64,000 bases of DNA from Microbacterium nanhaiense (GCF_014646015.1 NZ_BMMQ01000006.1:62001-126000), one strand, 5' to 3'. Shown: positions 46,301 through 54,185, numbered from the stretch's first letter. The notes: generated by a model from the sequence alone, not told the origin. Numbers and translations are program-made.

Positions 46301-46622
46301 CGTCGAGCGCGATCGCGGGGTTACGCCCGGCGGCCTCCGTGAGGATCCACCAGGTGTATCCGCGCTCGCCGTCGAGGTCGTCGCGGGTATGCATGTGGCT
46401 CGGCATCGAGCCCTGAGTGGAGTTGCCGTCGCCGGGAATCTCGACGAGCATCGTGCTGACCGAGGCGCCGAACTTCGGCCTGAACACGAGGTCGAGGATC
46501 TGGGAACGCTGTGGCTCCGGGTAATCGCGCAGCAGCACACTGGTGGCACCGCCACCATTCACCGCGCCGATACCGTCGAAGCGGCGATCGCCCGCAGAAC
46601 GGGCGATCGCCAGGCGAGTCAT
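43338..46622 (-). CDS. GH59-GH27 fusion: galactosylceramidase-like plus alpha-galactosidase
   Basis: One uninterrupted frame of 1094 residues holds two enzymes. The first 660 residues resemble GH59: FDGIGAVNGGGATSVLLRDY at 18-37, GDGNSTQGSMPSHMH near 75, acid/base Glu in IGCRNEKGVSL, nucleophile Glu in WNTEDHVYR, then two beta domains. From residue 662 a GH27 enzyme begins TPTPPMGWNSWDCFG, with the nucleophile Asp in DFIKADDMLWPY and acid/base Asp in WRVSDDIWDNW. GH59 acts on beta-galactosides and GH27 on alpha-galactosides. No signal peptide. The GH27 part has its own ribosome site and ATG at 44639, so it may also be made alone. A GTG at 46631 would overlap the preceding gene's stop as GTGA and is an alternative start. 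Confidence 0.87.
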   Translation of the reverse strand: MTRLAIARSAGDRRFDGIGAVNGGGATSVLLRDYPEPQRSQILDLVFRPKFGASVSTMLVEIPGDGNSTQGSMPSHMHTRDDLDGERGYTWWILTEAAGRNPAIALDATAWSAPGWLGDGEFWSADTVEYYLAWLRILRDRYGLRLSAIGCRNEKGVSLEFAKALRRGLDEAGFADVLLHGFDHWPDDKFDFVYELERDIESRDAIDVIGAHVMYAKPDAHTPARVRELADEWGKPIWNTEDHVYRSGFDCLIGIVECFNDNVILSGATKIVLWYDIAAVYPMEPYSEDPAMLVANEPWSGHYRVREALWGYAHYGQFTGLGWSLLESGCRALPGGGSVVTLASAEGEVSSIVETSGAAAPQVLRLSLGDGLAAEELSVWRSTADEQFVEQASLRADGGEFEIELLPDAVYSITSTTGQRKGSFDGIPAPAAFPLPYHDDFSSYGDPVARGFLPRYTADIAGAFELTRGADGRVRLQQAVPIPTISWAPDWRPYAILGDENWADIEVSTRLLLEGGDTGGVMARVNHVGTGYGFVPKGYSFEIDAAGAWRLVSVNGKVDKGELVGDSEQQEIIRAHRDTSPGGERELASGVVAAGERIELALRCRGDRIRALVDGALVAEVRDGTHARGMAGLIAGQTETRVSRPAFEYINIRPLSLRENDMTLRKTPTPPMGWNSWDCFGTTVTEEEVLENARFMAEHLLPYGWDTIVIDADWSDPNAQAHRYTEAASLVIDEYGRLLPDQVRFPSAADGAGFGPLAEMIHALGLKFGFHVMRGIPDVAVAADTPVLGTSLTASQVADQANRCEWNPHYAGLHAEGMQAYYDSCLALYAEWGIDFIKADDMLWPYQRADIEAYAAAIEKAPREIALSLSPGRHLSMAHLEHLTQHATMWRVSDDIWDNWADIEPNFARLARWAPHASGDGWPDGDMLPLGRIGVRAHHGEPRDDRLTPAERRSVMTLWTIARSPLMIGGHLPESDPETIALFTNAEVLRILATSTHNRELFRERELVAWAAEGPNGERWAAVFNTRDEASVETLDTSWLGFGSAPGEIVDVWTGEAVPTEIAREQSHDVYSVAPGSTALRLPLAAHGCVLLRA
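44637..44650 (-). promoter_or_regulatory. Internal ribosome-binding site and ATG for GH27 part
   Basis: GGGAG (44646-44650 on the minus strand) sits six bases before ATG 44639-44637, followed by TLRKTPTPPMGWNSWD, which resembles a free-standing GH27 N-terminus. No stop codon of the GH59 frame precedes it. Confidence 0.6.
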
Positions 46623-46627
46623 CGCGG

Positions 46628-47278
46628 TCACTGTCCTTTTCGCATCGGGATGGCAACCATCGCGAGCGCGACGCAGCCGAGAAGCGGAACGATGAGCGGG
46701 ACGAGCACCATCGTGAGGAAGACCACGAGCACGATCGACACGGCGAACAAGAGCGTGCCGAGCGGATCCGCGCCCGCGAGCGCCGGAACGGCGCGGAGCG
46801 CGGGAAGCCAGCCGGTGTGCGGATCCCACACCGTGCCCGCGAGCACGATCGCGGTCGCCGCCGCAACGGTCACGGCACCGGTAATCCAGGCGATTGCCAC
46901 TCCGCCCGGGAGGGCTCCGGTTCGGGCGAGCGCGGTGTTCGCCACGAACACGAGGCTCAGCGCGACTAGCCCGAACCCGAGCCCCGCGGATCCGGCGATG
47001 CCGGAGCGGATCTCGCGCCAGAAGGTCGCCCAGTGCGAGGCATCGCCGCGGATGAACGCGCGCAGGTGTCGCGATCCCGCCGCGAGGGCGGCGGGAAGGG
47101 TGACGACGGGCAGCGACGCGACCGCGACGAGAATACCCGTGAGCATCGCCTCGCCGAACATCTGGAACGGCGAGAGCGCCCCGGGGGCGTTGCTTTCGCC
47201 GCGCCGCGTCGGCCCGCTGCCCGAGATGTCCGCCCGGCGCGCTGCCTTCTGCGCGCGTCCGATGTCGTCTCTGCCCAT
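46628..47278 (-). CDS. DUF624 (YesL-like) membrane protein
   Basis: 216 residues with about five hydrophobic segments, including EAMLTGILVAVASLPVVTLPAA near residue 45, GFGLVALSLVFVANTALA near 105 and LLFAVSIVLVVFLTMVLVPLIVPLLG at the end. The pattern of a GxxxxxxxxxLPVVT start and an acidic-loop RGDASHWATFWREIRSG fits DUF624, the family of B. subtilis YesL. YesL is encoded beside the rhamnogalacturonan transporter there, and here it also follows a MalG-type gene. Probably an accessory protein of the transporter. It overlaps or abuts the GH59-GH27 start. Confidence 0.72.
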   Translation of the reverse strand: MGRDDIGRAQKAARRADISGSGPTRRGESNAPGALSPFQMFGEAMLTGILVAVASLPVVTLPAALAAGSRHLRAFIRGDASHWATFWREIRSGIAGSAGLGFGLVALSLVFVANTALARTGALPGGVAIAWITGAVTVAAATAIVLAGTVWDPHTGWLPALRAVPALAGADPLGTLLFAVSIVLVVFLTMVLVPLIVPLLGCVALAMVAIPMRKGQ

Positions 47279-47287
47279 CGTCGCCCC

Positions 47288-48190
47288 TTAACCCTTGACC
47301 GCGCCCGACGACATACCCGTGATGATGAAGCGCTGGAAGATCACGAAGAACAACAGCACCGGCACGAGCGCGATGAACGACGCCGCCGTCGTGGCCCCGT
47401 AATCGGAGACGCTGGTCTGGTCGTTGTACATCTTCAGCGCCATCGAGAGCGGGTAGTTCTCGGGCGAGGTCAGGTACAGCAGGGGCCCGAAGAAGTCGTT
47501 CCACTGGCCGAGGAAGGTGAAGATCGCGACCGTCGTGAGGGTCGGCACGATCAGCGGCAGCATGATCGAGAAGAAGATGCGCGCGTGGCCCGCCCCGTCG
47601 ATGCGCGCCGCCTCGTCGAGTTCGCGCGGCACGGAACGGATGAACTGCATGATCAGGAACACGAAGAATGCCTCGGTGGCGAGGAACTTGCCGATCAGGA
47701 TCGGGATGTAGGTGTCGATCAGGTTGAGGTTGTTGAAGATGATGTACTGCGGGATGATCACGACGTGGAACGGCAGCAGCAGCGTCGCGATCATGCAGGT
47801 GAAGAGGATCTTGGATCCCTTGAACCTGATGCGCGCGAACGCGTAGGCCGCGAGCGCGTGTGAGATGACCGTCGCGGCGGTCGCGACTACCGACAGCACG
47901 ATCGTGTTCCAGAAGAACCGCCACATGGGCACGCCGGCGATGCCCTCGGAGACCCTGACGAAGTTCTGCCACGTCGGTTGCTCGGGGATGAGGCCCGGGT
48001 TCGTGCCGAACTCGCTCGACGGCTTGAGGGTGGCGAGTGTCAGCCAGAGCAGCGGGTAGAGGATCACCGCGGCGAGGACGATCATCGCAATCAGCCAGAT
48101 GATCGTCTTCCACGTCTTGCGCTTCACGCGCCGCTGGGGCCCGGCCGTGCCGGTGACGACCGCCTGCGTGGTCTGTAGGGTCGCGCTCAT
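47288..48190 (-). CDS. CUT1 ABC transporter permease, MalG type (pectin locus)
   Basis: 300 residues, six helices starting TIIWLIAMIVLAAVILYPLLWLTLA, coupling loop LDEAARIDGAGHARIFF near 205, and C-terminal FVIFQRFIITGMSSGAVKG. ATG at 48190 overlaps the MalF-type stop (ATGA at 48187-48190). An apparently longer frame upstream of it is antiparallel noise over malF. Belongs to the operon 50537 to 43338. Confidence 0.93.
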   Translation of the reverse strand: MSATLQTTQAVVTGTAGPQRRVKRKTWKTIIWLIAMIVLAAVILYPLLWLTLATLKPSSEFGTNPGLIPEQPTWQNFVRVSEGIAGVPMWRFFWNTIVLSVVATAATVISHALAAYAFARIRFKGSKILFTCMIATLLLPFHVVIIPQYIIFNNLNLIDTYIPILIGKFLATEAFFVFLIMQFIRSVPRELDEAARIDGAGHARIFFSIMLPLIVPTLTTVAIFTFLGQWNDFFGPLLYLTSPENYPLSMALKMYNDQTSVSDYGATTAASFIALVPVLLFFVIFQRFIITGMSSGAVKG

Positions 48191-49167
48191 TTTTCGTCTC
48201 CCGCGTAGTGCACCCATGACTGCGACGACCGGAAGATGAAGACCGCCACGATCGCGACGACGATCAGCAGCACCCAGGCCATCGCCGAGGCGTAGCCCAT
48301 CTGAGTGTCGGTGAACGCGCGCTTGTACAGGTACAGCGTGTAGAAGTTGGTCATGCCGGCGGGACCACCGGTGCCGGCCGAGATGATGTACGCCGAACCG
48401 AAGACCTGGAACGCGCCGATCGTCTCGAGCAGCAGGTTGAAGAAGATCACGGGCGAGAGCATCGGGAGCGTGATGTTGCGGAACTTGCGCAGCGGCCCCG
48501 CGCCGTCGACGTCCGCGGCCTCGTACAGCTCGCCGGGGATGTTCTTGAGGCCAGCGAGGAAGATGATCATCGTGCCGCCGAAGCCCCACACGGCGAGGAG
48601 AATCATCATGGGAACGACGAGGTCGACGTTGCCCACCCAGCCGCCGAGATTGATGCCGAAGAAGCTCAGCGCCGAGTCCACCGGTCCGTCCGTGACGAAC
48701 ATGGCCCGCCACACGATCGCGACGGAGACGCTCGCGCCGATGAGCGAGGGCACGTAGAAGGCCGAACGGAAGAAGGTCGCGGCCGTGTCGCGGTAGTTCA
48801 GCAGCATGGCCGCGCCGAGGGCGACGGCGAGCTTCAGCGGCGTGCCGACGAGCACATAGAACAACGTGATCTTCGCGGACTGGATGAAGCTCGGGTCGTT
48901 CGTGAACAGGCGGATGTAGTTGTCGAGGCCGGTCCAGGTCGGCGCCGAGAACAGGTTGTAGTTCGTGAACGACAGGTAGAGCGTGTACAGCATCGGGCCG
49001 ACCGTGAGGCCGAAGAAGCCGACCAGCCACGGGATCAGGAACGTGTACGCCGCGATGTTCTCGCGGCGCTGGCGCACGGCGGCGCCGCGCGATTGCGGCA
49101 CGGGCCGACGCTGCGCGCGCTTCGATGCGTCGCCCGTCACCACCGTTCGCGTCGACAGATCGGTCAT
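48187..49167 (-). CDS. CUT1 ABC transporter permease, MalF type (pectin locus)
   Basis: 326 residues. Long basic cytoplasmic tail, first helix IAAYTFLIPWLVGFFGLTVGPML near residue 40, EAA loop YEAADVDGAGPLRKFRN near residue 225. ATG at 49167 follows GAGGAGG; the in-frame extension to 49224 spans the intergenic hairpin and is rejected. It is the partner of the next gene. Confidence 0.93.
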   Translation of the reverse strand: MTDLSTRTVVTGDASKRAQRRPVPQSRGAAVRQRRENIAAYTFLIPWLVGFFGLTVGPMLYTLYLSFTNYNLFSAPTWTGLDNYIRLFTNDPSFIQSAKITLFYVLVGTPLKLAVALGAAMLLNYRDTAATFFRSAFYVPSLIGASVSVAIVWRAMFVTDGPVDSALSFFGINLGGWVGNVDLVVPMMILLAVWGFGGTMIIFLAGLKNIPGELYEAADVDGAGPLRKFRNITLPMLSPVIFFNLLLETIGAFQVFGSAYIISAGTGGPAGMTNFYTLYLYKRAFTDTQMGYASAMAWVLLIVVAIVAVFIFRSSQSWVHYAGDEK

Positions 49168-49189
49168 GCGTCCTCCTCGAGGTCGAGCT

Positions 49190-49226
49190 CGGTGGGTGGG
49201 GCCGCTCCGCGCGGCCCCACCCACCG
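49190..49226. repeat. Hairpin between binding-protein and MalF genes (pectin locus)
   Basis: Perfect 16-bp stem CGGTGGGTGGGGCCGC (49190-49205) with its complement at 49211-49226, loop TCCGC, just after the binding-protein stop and overlapping the region before the MalF ribosome site. The most stable of the four such elements by stem length and GC content. Confidence 0.8.
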
Positions 49227-49232
49227 AAATGC

Positions 49233-50537
49233 TCAGTTGTTGATCGCTGCGTCCAGCTCGACGAAGAACTCGGCGGCCGCCTCTTCCGGCGTCTTCAGGC
49301 CGTGCCCGAGGTCCTCGCCCAGCGAACGGAACTTCTGCTCGAGCGATCCGTAAGCGGCGATCGGCACCGGAGGTGCGTCGCCGAGGCGGTCGGCGATCGA
49401 CGCCTCGTAGTCGCGCACCTTGGTGCTCAGCTCATCGAGGTCGGCGCCGTCAAGCTGAGTCTGCGACACCGGAAGGCCGCGGTTGGTGCCGAAGATCTCT
49501 CCGACCTTCGGGCTGTTCACGAGGAAGTCGACCAGCACGGCCGCGGCGGCGGGGTGCTCGGTCTTCGCCGAGATGGTGTGCAGCATCGAGGGCTTCAGGT
49601 AGAGGTCCTTGGCTCCCTCCTCCCAGACGGGCGGGGCCGTGATGGTGAGGTCCTGGTACTCCTCGGGCAGCTGCGCGAGGTAGCCCGCACCGAAGTTGTC
49701 CCACGTCATCTCGGCGACGAGGTCGCCCGAGGCGAAGGCACCGACGGGGTCGTACTCGACGGCCTCCTGGGTCGTGATTCCCTTGCCATCGCGGATCTCC
49801 TGACCCATCGTCCAGAAGTCGGCGAGTTCCTCCTCCGTGAAGTTGGCCTCGCCCTCCTCCGTGAAGAGGTCCTCGCCCTGCGAGCGCTTGTAGAGCTCGA
49901 AGAACTGGATCACGCCGGTGAAGTCACCCGCGCCCCATGCCTCGCCGCCGCCGGCCTCCGTGGCGTCGGCGATCCACTGCTCGTACTCCTCGTAGCTTCC
50001 GCCGTCGGGGAACACGCCCACGCCGAGCTCGTCGGCGAGCGCGGTGTTCTGGAACATCGCCCACGCGTTGGTCGAGGTGGGCAGACCCACGGTCTTATCG
50101 CCGACGACGCCGATCTTGACGGCCGATTCCGGAATCGCGTCGGTCTTGATCTCCTCGCCCAGGTAGGGACCGAGGTCGAGCAGCAGGTTGTTCTCGCCGT
50201 ACTGGCGCAGGTACGAGTAGTCGAACTGCATGACGTCGGGCAGGCCGCCGCCGGCGGCCTCGGTCTGGCGCTTCTCCCAGAATCCCGCGAAGTCGAGGAA
50301 CTGCGGCTTCACCGTGATGTTCGGGTATTCCTCATTGAAGGCCTCGATGGCCTCGTTGTAGAAGCCGGCGCGGGTCTCGTCGCCCCAGAAGGCGAGGTCG
50401 AGCTCGACCTTCTCGTTCGGGTCGAACTCCTGCGCCTCGCCCGGGGCCGGGGCGTCCGACGAGGAGCAGCCCGTGAGGGCGATGGCGGCGCCGGTTGCCA
50501 GGGCAAGCCCGCCCAGCAGTCGCTTCTTGGTGAACAT
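49233..50537 (-). CDS. CUT1 ABC transporter solute-binding lipoprotein (pectin locus)
   Basis: 434 residues. Signal peptide with lipobox LTGC, Cys24, then a Ser/Asp/Pro linker. Mature domain starts VELDLAFWGDETRAGFYNEA; GGLPDVMQFDYSYLRQYGENN near residue 95 and EMTWDNFGAGYLAQLP near residue 285 fit family-1 oligosaccharide-binding proteins. ATG at 50537 has AAAGGA five bases upstream. An operator like that before abfA lies about 80 bases upstream, linking this transporter to pectin side-chain enzymes. Ligand likely a rhamnogalacturonan or arabino-oligosaccharide (inference). Confidence 0.92.
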   Translation of the reverse strand: MFTKKRLLGGLALATGAAIALTGCSSSDAPAPGEAQEFDPNEKVELDLAFWGDETRAGFYNEAIEAFNEEYPNITVKPQFLDFAGFWEKRQTEAAGGGLPDVMQFDYSYLRQYGENNLLLDLGPYLGEEIKTDAIPESAVKIGVVGDKTVGLPTSTNAWAMFQNTALADELGVGVFPDGGSYEEYEQWIADATEAGGGEAWGAGDFTGVIQFFELYKRSQGEDLFTEEGEANFTEEELADFWTMGQEIRDGKGITTQEAVEYDPVGAFASGDLVAEMTWDNFGAGYLAQLPEEYQDLTITAPPVWEEGAKDLYLKPSMLHTISAKTEHPAAAAVLVDFLVNSPKVGEIFGTNRGLPVSQTQLDGADLDELSTKVRDYEASIADRLGDAPPVPIAAYGSLEQKFRSLGEDLGHGLKTPEEAAAEFFVELDAAINN

Positions 50538-50617
50538 CTTCGTCCTTTCGACCTCGCCGCCTCTGCGACGAAACTTGTCGGTCTGTGGGCTCCTCATCCG
50601 CGAGGGGCACACTCAGG

Positions 50618-50643
50618 ATTGTAGCGATACAAAAAACGTTTCG
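50618..50643. promoter_or_regulatory. Operator and -10 region upstream of pectin-locus transporter
   Basis: TGTAGCGATACA (50620-50631) is the third member of the TGTANCGNTACA family in the window. On the minus strand TACAAT (50618-50623) is a possible -10 box, so a repressor bound here would block transcription. AAAAAACGTTTCG follows at 50631-50643 and resembles 40980-40991. Confidence 0.6.
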
Positions 50644-50750
50644 ACTACCCCTTGTTGCAAAACCGTGACATATTTCGCGCTCAGACACCGCCGCGCCCCG
50701 CGCGATCCCCCGGACGGGGCGGAGGCGCGGCGAGCTGACGGGCGGCGGAG

Positions 50751-51350
50751 TCAGCCGAGCAAACCCGCCTCCGTCATCGCGGCGAGCAGTTCCGGATCCT
50801 CGAATGCGGATCCGATCGCGACGCCGCGGGCGCCCGCGGCGAGGAAGTCGCCCGCGTTGTCCGCACCGATGCCGCCCGTCGCGACGAACTTCGCCTCCGG
50901 GAACGGGGCGAGCTGCGCGGAGATCCATGACGGCCCGAGTTCGGCGGCCGGGAAGGCCTTGACCCACTCGGCGCCCGCGAGCAGCGCGCGGTGGATGTCG
51001 GTCGCCGTCGCGACGCCCGGCAGGTGCGGCACGCCCAGCTCGATCGAGAGCGCGATGATCTCGGGATCCGTTCCGGGGGCGACGGTGAACTGCGCGCCCG
51101 CGTCGGCCGCCCGGCGCAGCTGATCCGGCGTGCGCACGGTGCCGGCGCCGACCAGCTGCCCCTCGCCCCGAGCGGCAACGGCCTCGGCGAGCGAGGCGAA
51201 GGCCGCGTCGTTCTGCACGGGCACCTCGACGGCGACGACGCCCGCGTCCCAGGCCGCGCGGCACAGGCGGACGGTGTCTTCCGGCGGCTTCCCCCGGAAG
51301 ATCCCCATCACGCGCGTCTGCGCGAAGGCGGCATCGAACAGGTCATTCAT
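50751..51350 (-). CDS. KDPG/KDPGal-type aldolase
   Basis: 199 residues, normal length for the class I KDPG aldolase. Catalytic Glu in VEVPVQND near residue 42, Schiff-base Lys in EWVKAFPAAELG near residue 132, and phosphate-binding GGIGADNAGDFL near 155 are present. Cleaves 2-keto-3-deoxy-6-phospho-sugar acids to pyruvate and glyceraldehyde 3-phosphate. Starts three bases after the kinase stop, so they form an operon. With galactonate dehydratase nearby it probably acts on the galactonate-derived acid, though the gluconate form cannot be ruled out. Confidence 0.9.
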   Translation of the reverse strand: MNDLFDAAFAQTRVMGIFRGKPPEDTVRLCRAAWDAGVVAVEVPVQNDAAFASLAEAVAARGEGQLVGAGTVRTPDQLRRAADAGAQFTVAPGTDPEIIALSIELGVPHLPGVATATDIHRALLAGAEWVKAFPAAELGPSWISAQLAPFPEAKFVATGGIGADNAGDFLAAGARGVAIGSAFEDPELLAAMTEAGLLG

Positions 51351-51353
51351 GGC

Positions 51354-52280
51354 TTACTCCTCCGTAAGAAATATCTGGATCTCGTCGGCCGTGGGCGCCA
51401 CGGGGCAGTCGCCGACGATCTGTACCGCTCGTGACGCGAGCAGGTGCCCGAGCCGCAACCGCTCGCGCGGGGTGCGGCCCGAAAGCAGGCCACTGAGCCA
51501 ACCGGCCGCGAAGGCATCCCCGGCGCCGACGGGCTCGACGACCTCGACGCGCAGCGACGGGGCACGCACGATCTCGCCGTCCTCGAACGACACCGCCTCG
51601 ATCGCGGCATCCTTCACGACGAGGATCCGCGGCTCGGGCAGGAACTCGCGCACGGCCTCCGCGGTCGCCGTGCCCCAGAGCTCCTCGGCCTCGTCCCGCC
51701 CGACGAACACGATGTCGGCGCGGCGCGCCAGCTCGGCGAGCACGGTCGCCGCGTCGTCCAGCCCGCGCCACAGCGCGGGGCGATAGTTCACGTCGAAGCT
51801 GACGATCGCGTCACCGAGCGCGCGCTCCGCAACGAGCGCGCGGGTGAGCGCGCGGCAGCCGTCGCTGAGCGCCGGGGTGATGCCGCTGACGTGCACCAGG
51901 CGCGCGGATCCGGCGCCGGCGAGAACGTCCGGCGTCATCCGCGAGGCGCCGGATCCCTTGCGGTAGTAGTGCACGCGCGTCGACTCGCCGGCGGGGTTCT
52001 TCGCGAAGATGCCGGTAGGCGCGTCACTCGCGACGCCGACGGCGCCGAGCTCGACCCCCGCCGAGCCCAGCTCGCGGGTGATGATCTCGCCGAACGGATC
52101 CGCGCCGACGGCGCTCACCCAGCGCACGGAATGGCCGAGGCGGGCGAGCGAGGTCGCGACGTTCGACTCGGCGCCCGCGACGCGGAGGGCCATGCGGCTG
52201 TCGCCCGAGATCGGCCTCGCGTCTTCGGGCACGAGCGCGACCATCGTCTCGCCGATGCAGATGGCGTCGAAGTGGGTCAT
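51354..52280 (-). CDS. kdgK: 2-keto-3-deoxy-sugar-acid kinase (PfkB family)
   Basis: 308 residues. Opens CIGETMVALVPED as in KDG kinases, with the PfkB first signature region GAESNVATSLARLGHSV near residue 33, YRKGSGASRMTP near residue 105 and VEPVGAGDAFAAGWLSG near residue 255. Phosphorylates 2-keto-3-deoxygluconate or the galacto form. Divergent from the GntR gene with the -10-like TATAAT between, and co-directional with the aldolase. Confidence 0.88.
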   Translation of the reverse strand: MTHFDAICIGETMVALVPEDARPISGDSRMALRVAGAESNVATSLARLGHSVRWVSAVGADPFGEIITRELGSAGVELGAVGVASDAPTGIFAKNPAGESTRVHYYRKGSGASRMTPDVLAGAGSARLVHVSGITPALSDGCRALTRALVAERALGDAIVSFDVNYRPALWRGLDDAATVLAELARRADIVFVGRDEAEELWGTATAEAVREFLPEPRILVVKDAAIEAVSFEDGEIVRAPSLRVEVVEPVGAGDAFAAGWLSGLLSGRTPRERLRLGHLLASRAVQIVGDCPVAPTADEIQIFLTEE

Positions 52281-52290
52281 GCGGTCATCC

Positions 52291-52310
52291 TATAATTATT
52301 ATTAAATTAT
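52291..52310. promoter_or_regulatory. AT-rich promoter/operator for sugar-acid genes
   Basis: Contains TATAAT (52291-52296) and the dyad ATAATT (52292-52297) / AATTAT (52305-52310), strikingly AT-rich in this region. It lies between divergent kdgK and the GntR gene and is probably the GntR operator plus a promoter. Confidence 0.55.
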
Positions 52311-52330
52311 CCAAACAACGAGGAGGCGGG

Positions 52331-53035
52331 ATGGCGGGCTACAACGGTCGCGGTGTTCACGGCCAGGTCGTCGACGCGATCGGGCGCTCGATCGTCCGGG
52401 GCGACGTACCCCAGGGCGCGACGCTCGATCTCGCGGCGCTGCAGGCCGAGCACGACGTGAGCCTGACGGTCGTGCGCGAGGCCCTGAAGGTGCTCGCGGG
52501 TAAGGGCCTCGTCGACGCGCGCCAGCGGCGCGGGACCTTCGTGCAGCCGCGGAGCGCCTGGAACCTGCTGGATCCGGACCTGCTCGCGTGGGAGATCACG
52601 CCCGCCACGCTCCCCCGCATGCTTGGCGAGCTCGAGGAGCTGCGCGCCATCTTCGACCCCGCCGCGGCGGCGCTCGCGGCCGAGCGACGCGATGAGAACG
52701 ACATCGCACTGCTGCGCGCCCGGTTCGCCGAGATGGAGGGCGCCGCCGACTCGGCGAGCGCAACCACCGCAGATCTCGCGTTCCACCGCGCCGTCTTCAG
52801 CGCGACGAAGAACGAGCTGCTGGCGCGCGTCGAGCTCCTCGCGCGCTCCCTCTTCGAGGAGCGCGACCGGCTGGTGCATGAGCACGTTCCCGGATCCGCG
52901 GCACTCGCCCTGCACGGCGCGCTCGTCGACGCAATCGCGGACGGCGACGCCGCGGCTGCGCGGCGCGCGACCGAAGACCTCCTCGGGCGCGCGTCGGACG
53001 ACGCCGCCACGACCACTCACACGAAGGCCCCCTGA
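52331..53035 (+). CDS. GntR family regulator, FadR/FCD type
   Basis: 234 residues. Winged helix-turn-helix at 5-70 (GVHGQVVDAIGRSIVRGDVP, then TVVREALKVLAGKGLVDARQ), followed by an FCD effector domain (residues 95-225) with DLAFHRAVFSATKNELL containing the metal-binding Asp and His. ATG at 52331 follows GAGGAGG. It overlaps dgoD by TGATG, so it autoregulates galactonate use and probably the divergent kinase-aldolase pair. Confidence 0.92.
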   Translation: MAGYNGRGVHGQVVDAIGRSIVRGDVPQGATLDLAALQAEHDVSLTVVREALKVLAGKGLVDARQRRGTFVQPRSAWNLLDPDLLAWEITPATLPRMLGELEELRAIFDPAAAALAAERRDENDIALLRARFAEMEGAADSASATTADLAFHRAVFSATKNELLARVELLARSLFEERDRLVHEHVPGSAALALHGALVDAIADGDAAAARRATEDLLGRASDDAATTTHTKAP

Positions 53036-54177
53036 TGAAGATCGCGAGAATCGAAACGTTCCTCGTCGCGCCGCGCTGGCTGCTGTGCCGCATCGAGACC
53101 GACACGGGACTCGTCGGGTGGGGCGAGCCGTCGCTCGAGGGGCGCGCCCGCACGGTGCGCACCGCCGTCGACGAGCTGCGGCCGCTGCTGATCGGCAAGG
53201 ATCCGTCACGCATCGAAGACCTCTGGCACCTCATGACGCGGGGCACGTTCTACCGCGGCGGGCCGATCCTCTCGAGCGCGGTCGCCGGCATCGACCAGGC
53301 GCTGTGGGACATCAAGGGAAAGATGCACGGGGTGCCGGTGCACGAGCTGTTCGGCGGCCCCGTGCGCGACCGGGTGCGCTACTACTCCTGGGTCGGCGGC
53401 GACGAACCGGCCGCGATCGCCGACGCGGTCGCGGAGCAGGTGGAGAAGGGATCCACCGCCATCAAGATGAACGCCATCGGCCGCACCCGCGCGGTGTCGA
53501 CGAACGCCGAACTCGACGGCGTCGTCGCGCGTGCGGAGGAGGCGCGCTCGGTGCTCGGCCGCGAGGGCGACCTCGCGATCGACTTCCACGGCCGGATGTC
53601 GATCGTCGATTCGCGGCGCCTGATCCCCCGCCTCGCGGAGGTGGCACCGCTGTTCGTCGAGGAACCGGTGGTGCCCGAGCAGACGCTTCTGCTTTCCCAG
53701 CTCACGGATCTCGGAGTGCCGATCGCGACGGGTGAACGCCTGTTCAGCCGCCGGGAGTTCCTGCCCGCGTTCGAGGCGGGAATCTCGGTCGCGCAGCCCG
53801 ACATCTCGCACGCGGGCGGAATCTCGGAGGTGGCGCGCATCACGACGATGGCGGAGGTGTGGGGCGTGCACGTGGCGCCGCACTGCCCCCTCGGTCCCAT
53901 CGCGCTCGCCTCGAGCCTGCAGATCGCGTTCAGCAAGCACAACTTCCTCATCCAGGAGATCAGCGCCGGCATCCACTACAACGCGGGCGCGGACCTGCTC
54001 GATTACCTCGTCGATACCTCGGTCTTCACGACGGAGGGCGGCTGTATCCCGCGCCTGACGGGCCCGGGCCTCGGCATCGAGATCGACGAGGCCGCCGTGC
54101 GCGCCGCGGACAAGGCGGAGTTCGAATGGATCTCACCCACCTGGCGCGACGACGACGGCGCCTTCACGGAATGGTAG
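53035..54177 (+). CDS. dgoD: Galactonate dehydratase (enolase superfamily)
   Basis: 380 residues. Mandelate racemase/muconate lactonising fold: capping domain to residue 120, then barrel. Metal ligands: Asp in LAIDFHGRMS near residue 183, Glu in PLFVEEPVVP near 210, Glu in IATGERLFSR near 236; catalytic His in HVAPHCPLGP near 286. This DxH and HCPLGP pattern matches DgoD, which makes 2-keto-3-deoxygalactonate from D-galactonate. Overlaps the GntR gene as TGATG. A related sugar-acid dehydratase is possible. Confidence 0.9.
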   Translation: MKIARIETFLVAPRWLLCRIETDTGLVGWGEPSLEGRARTVRTAVDELRPLLIGKDPSRIEDLWHLMTRGTFYRGGPILSSAVAGIDQALWDIKGKMHGVPVHELFGGPVRDRVRYYSWVGGDEPAAIADAVAEQVEKGSTAIKMNAIGRTRAVSTNAELDGVVARAEEARSVLGREGDLAIDFHGRMSIVDSRRLIPRLAEVAPLFVEEPVVPEQTLLLSQLTDLGVPIATGERLFSRREFLPAFEAGISVAQPDISHAGGISEVARITTMAEVWGVHVAPHCPLGPIALASSLQIAFSKHNFLIQEISAGIHYNAGADLLDYLVDTSVFTTEGGCIPRLTGPGLGIEIDEAAVRAADKAEFEWISPTWRDDDGAFTEW

Positions 54178-54185
54178 ACAGAAGT

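Noticed and set aside
46632..48113. Upstream extension of the GH59-GH27 frame
   Set aside because: It runs through the DUF624 and MalG-type genes in another frame without motifs. The real protein begins at 46622 or 46631.
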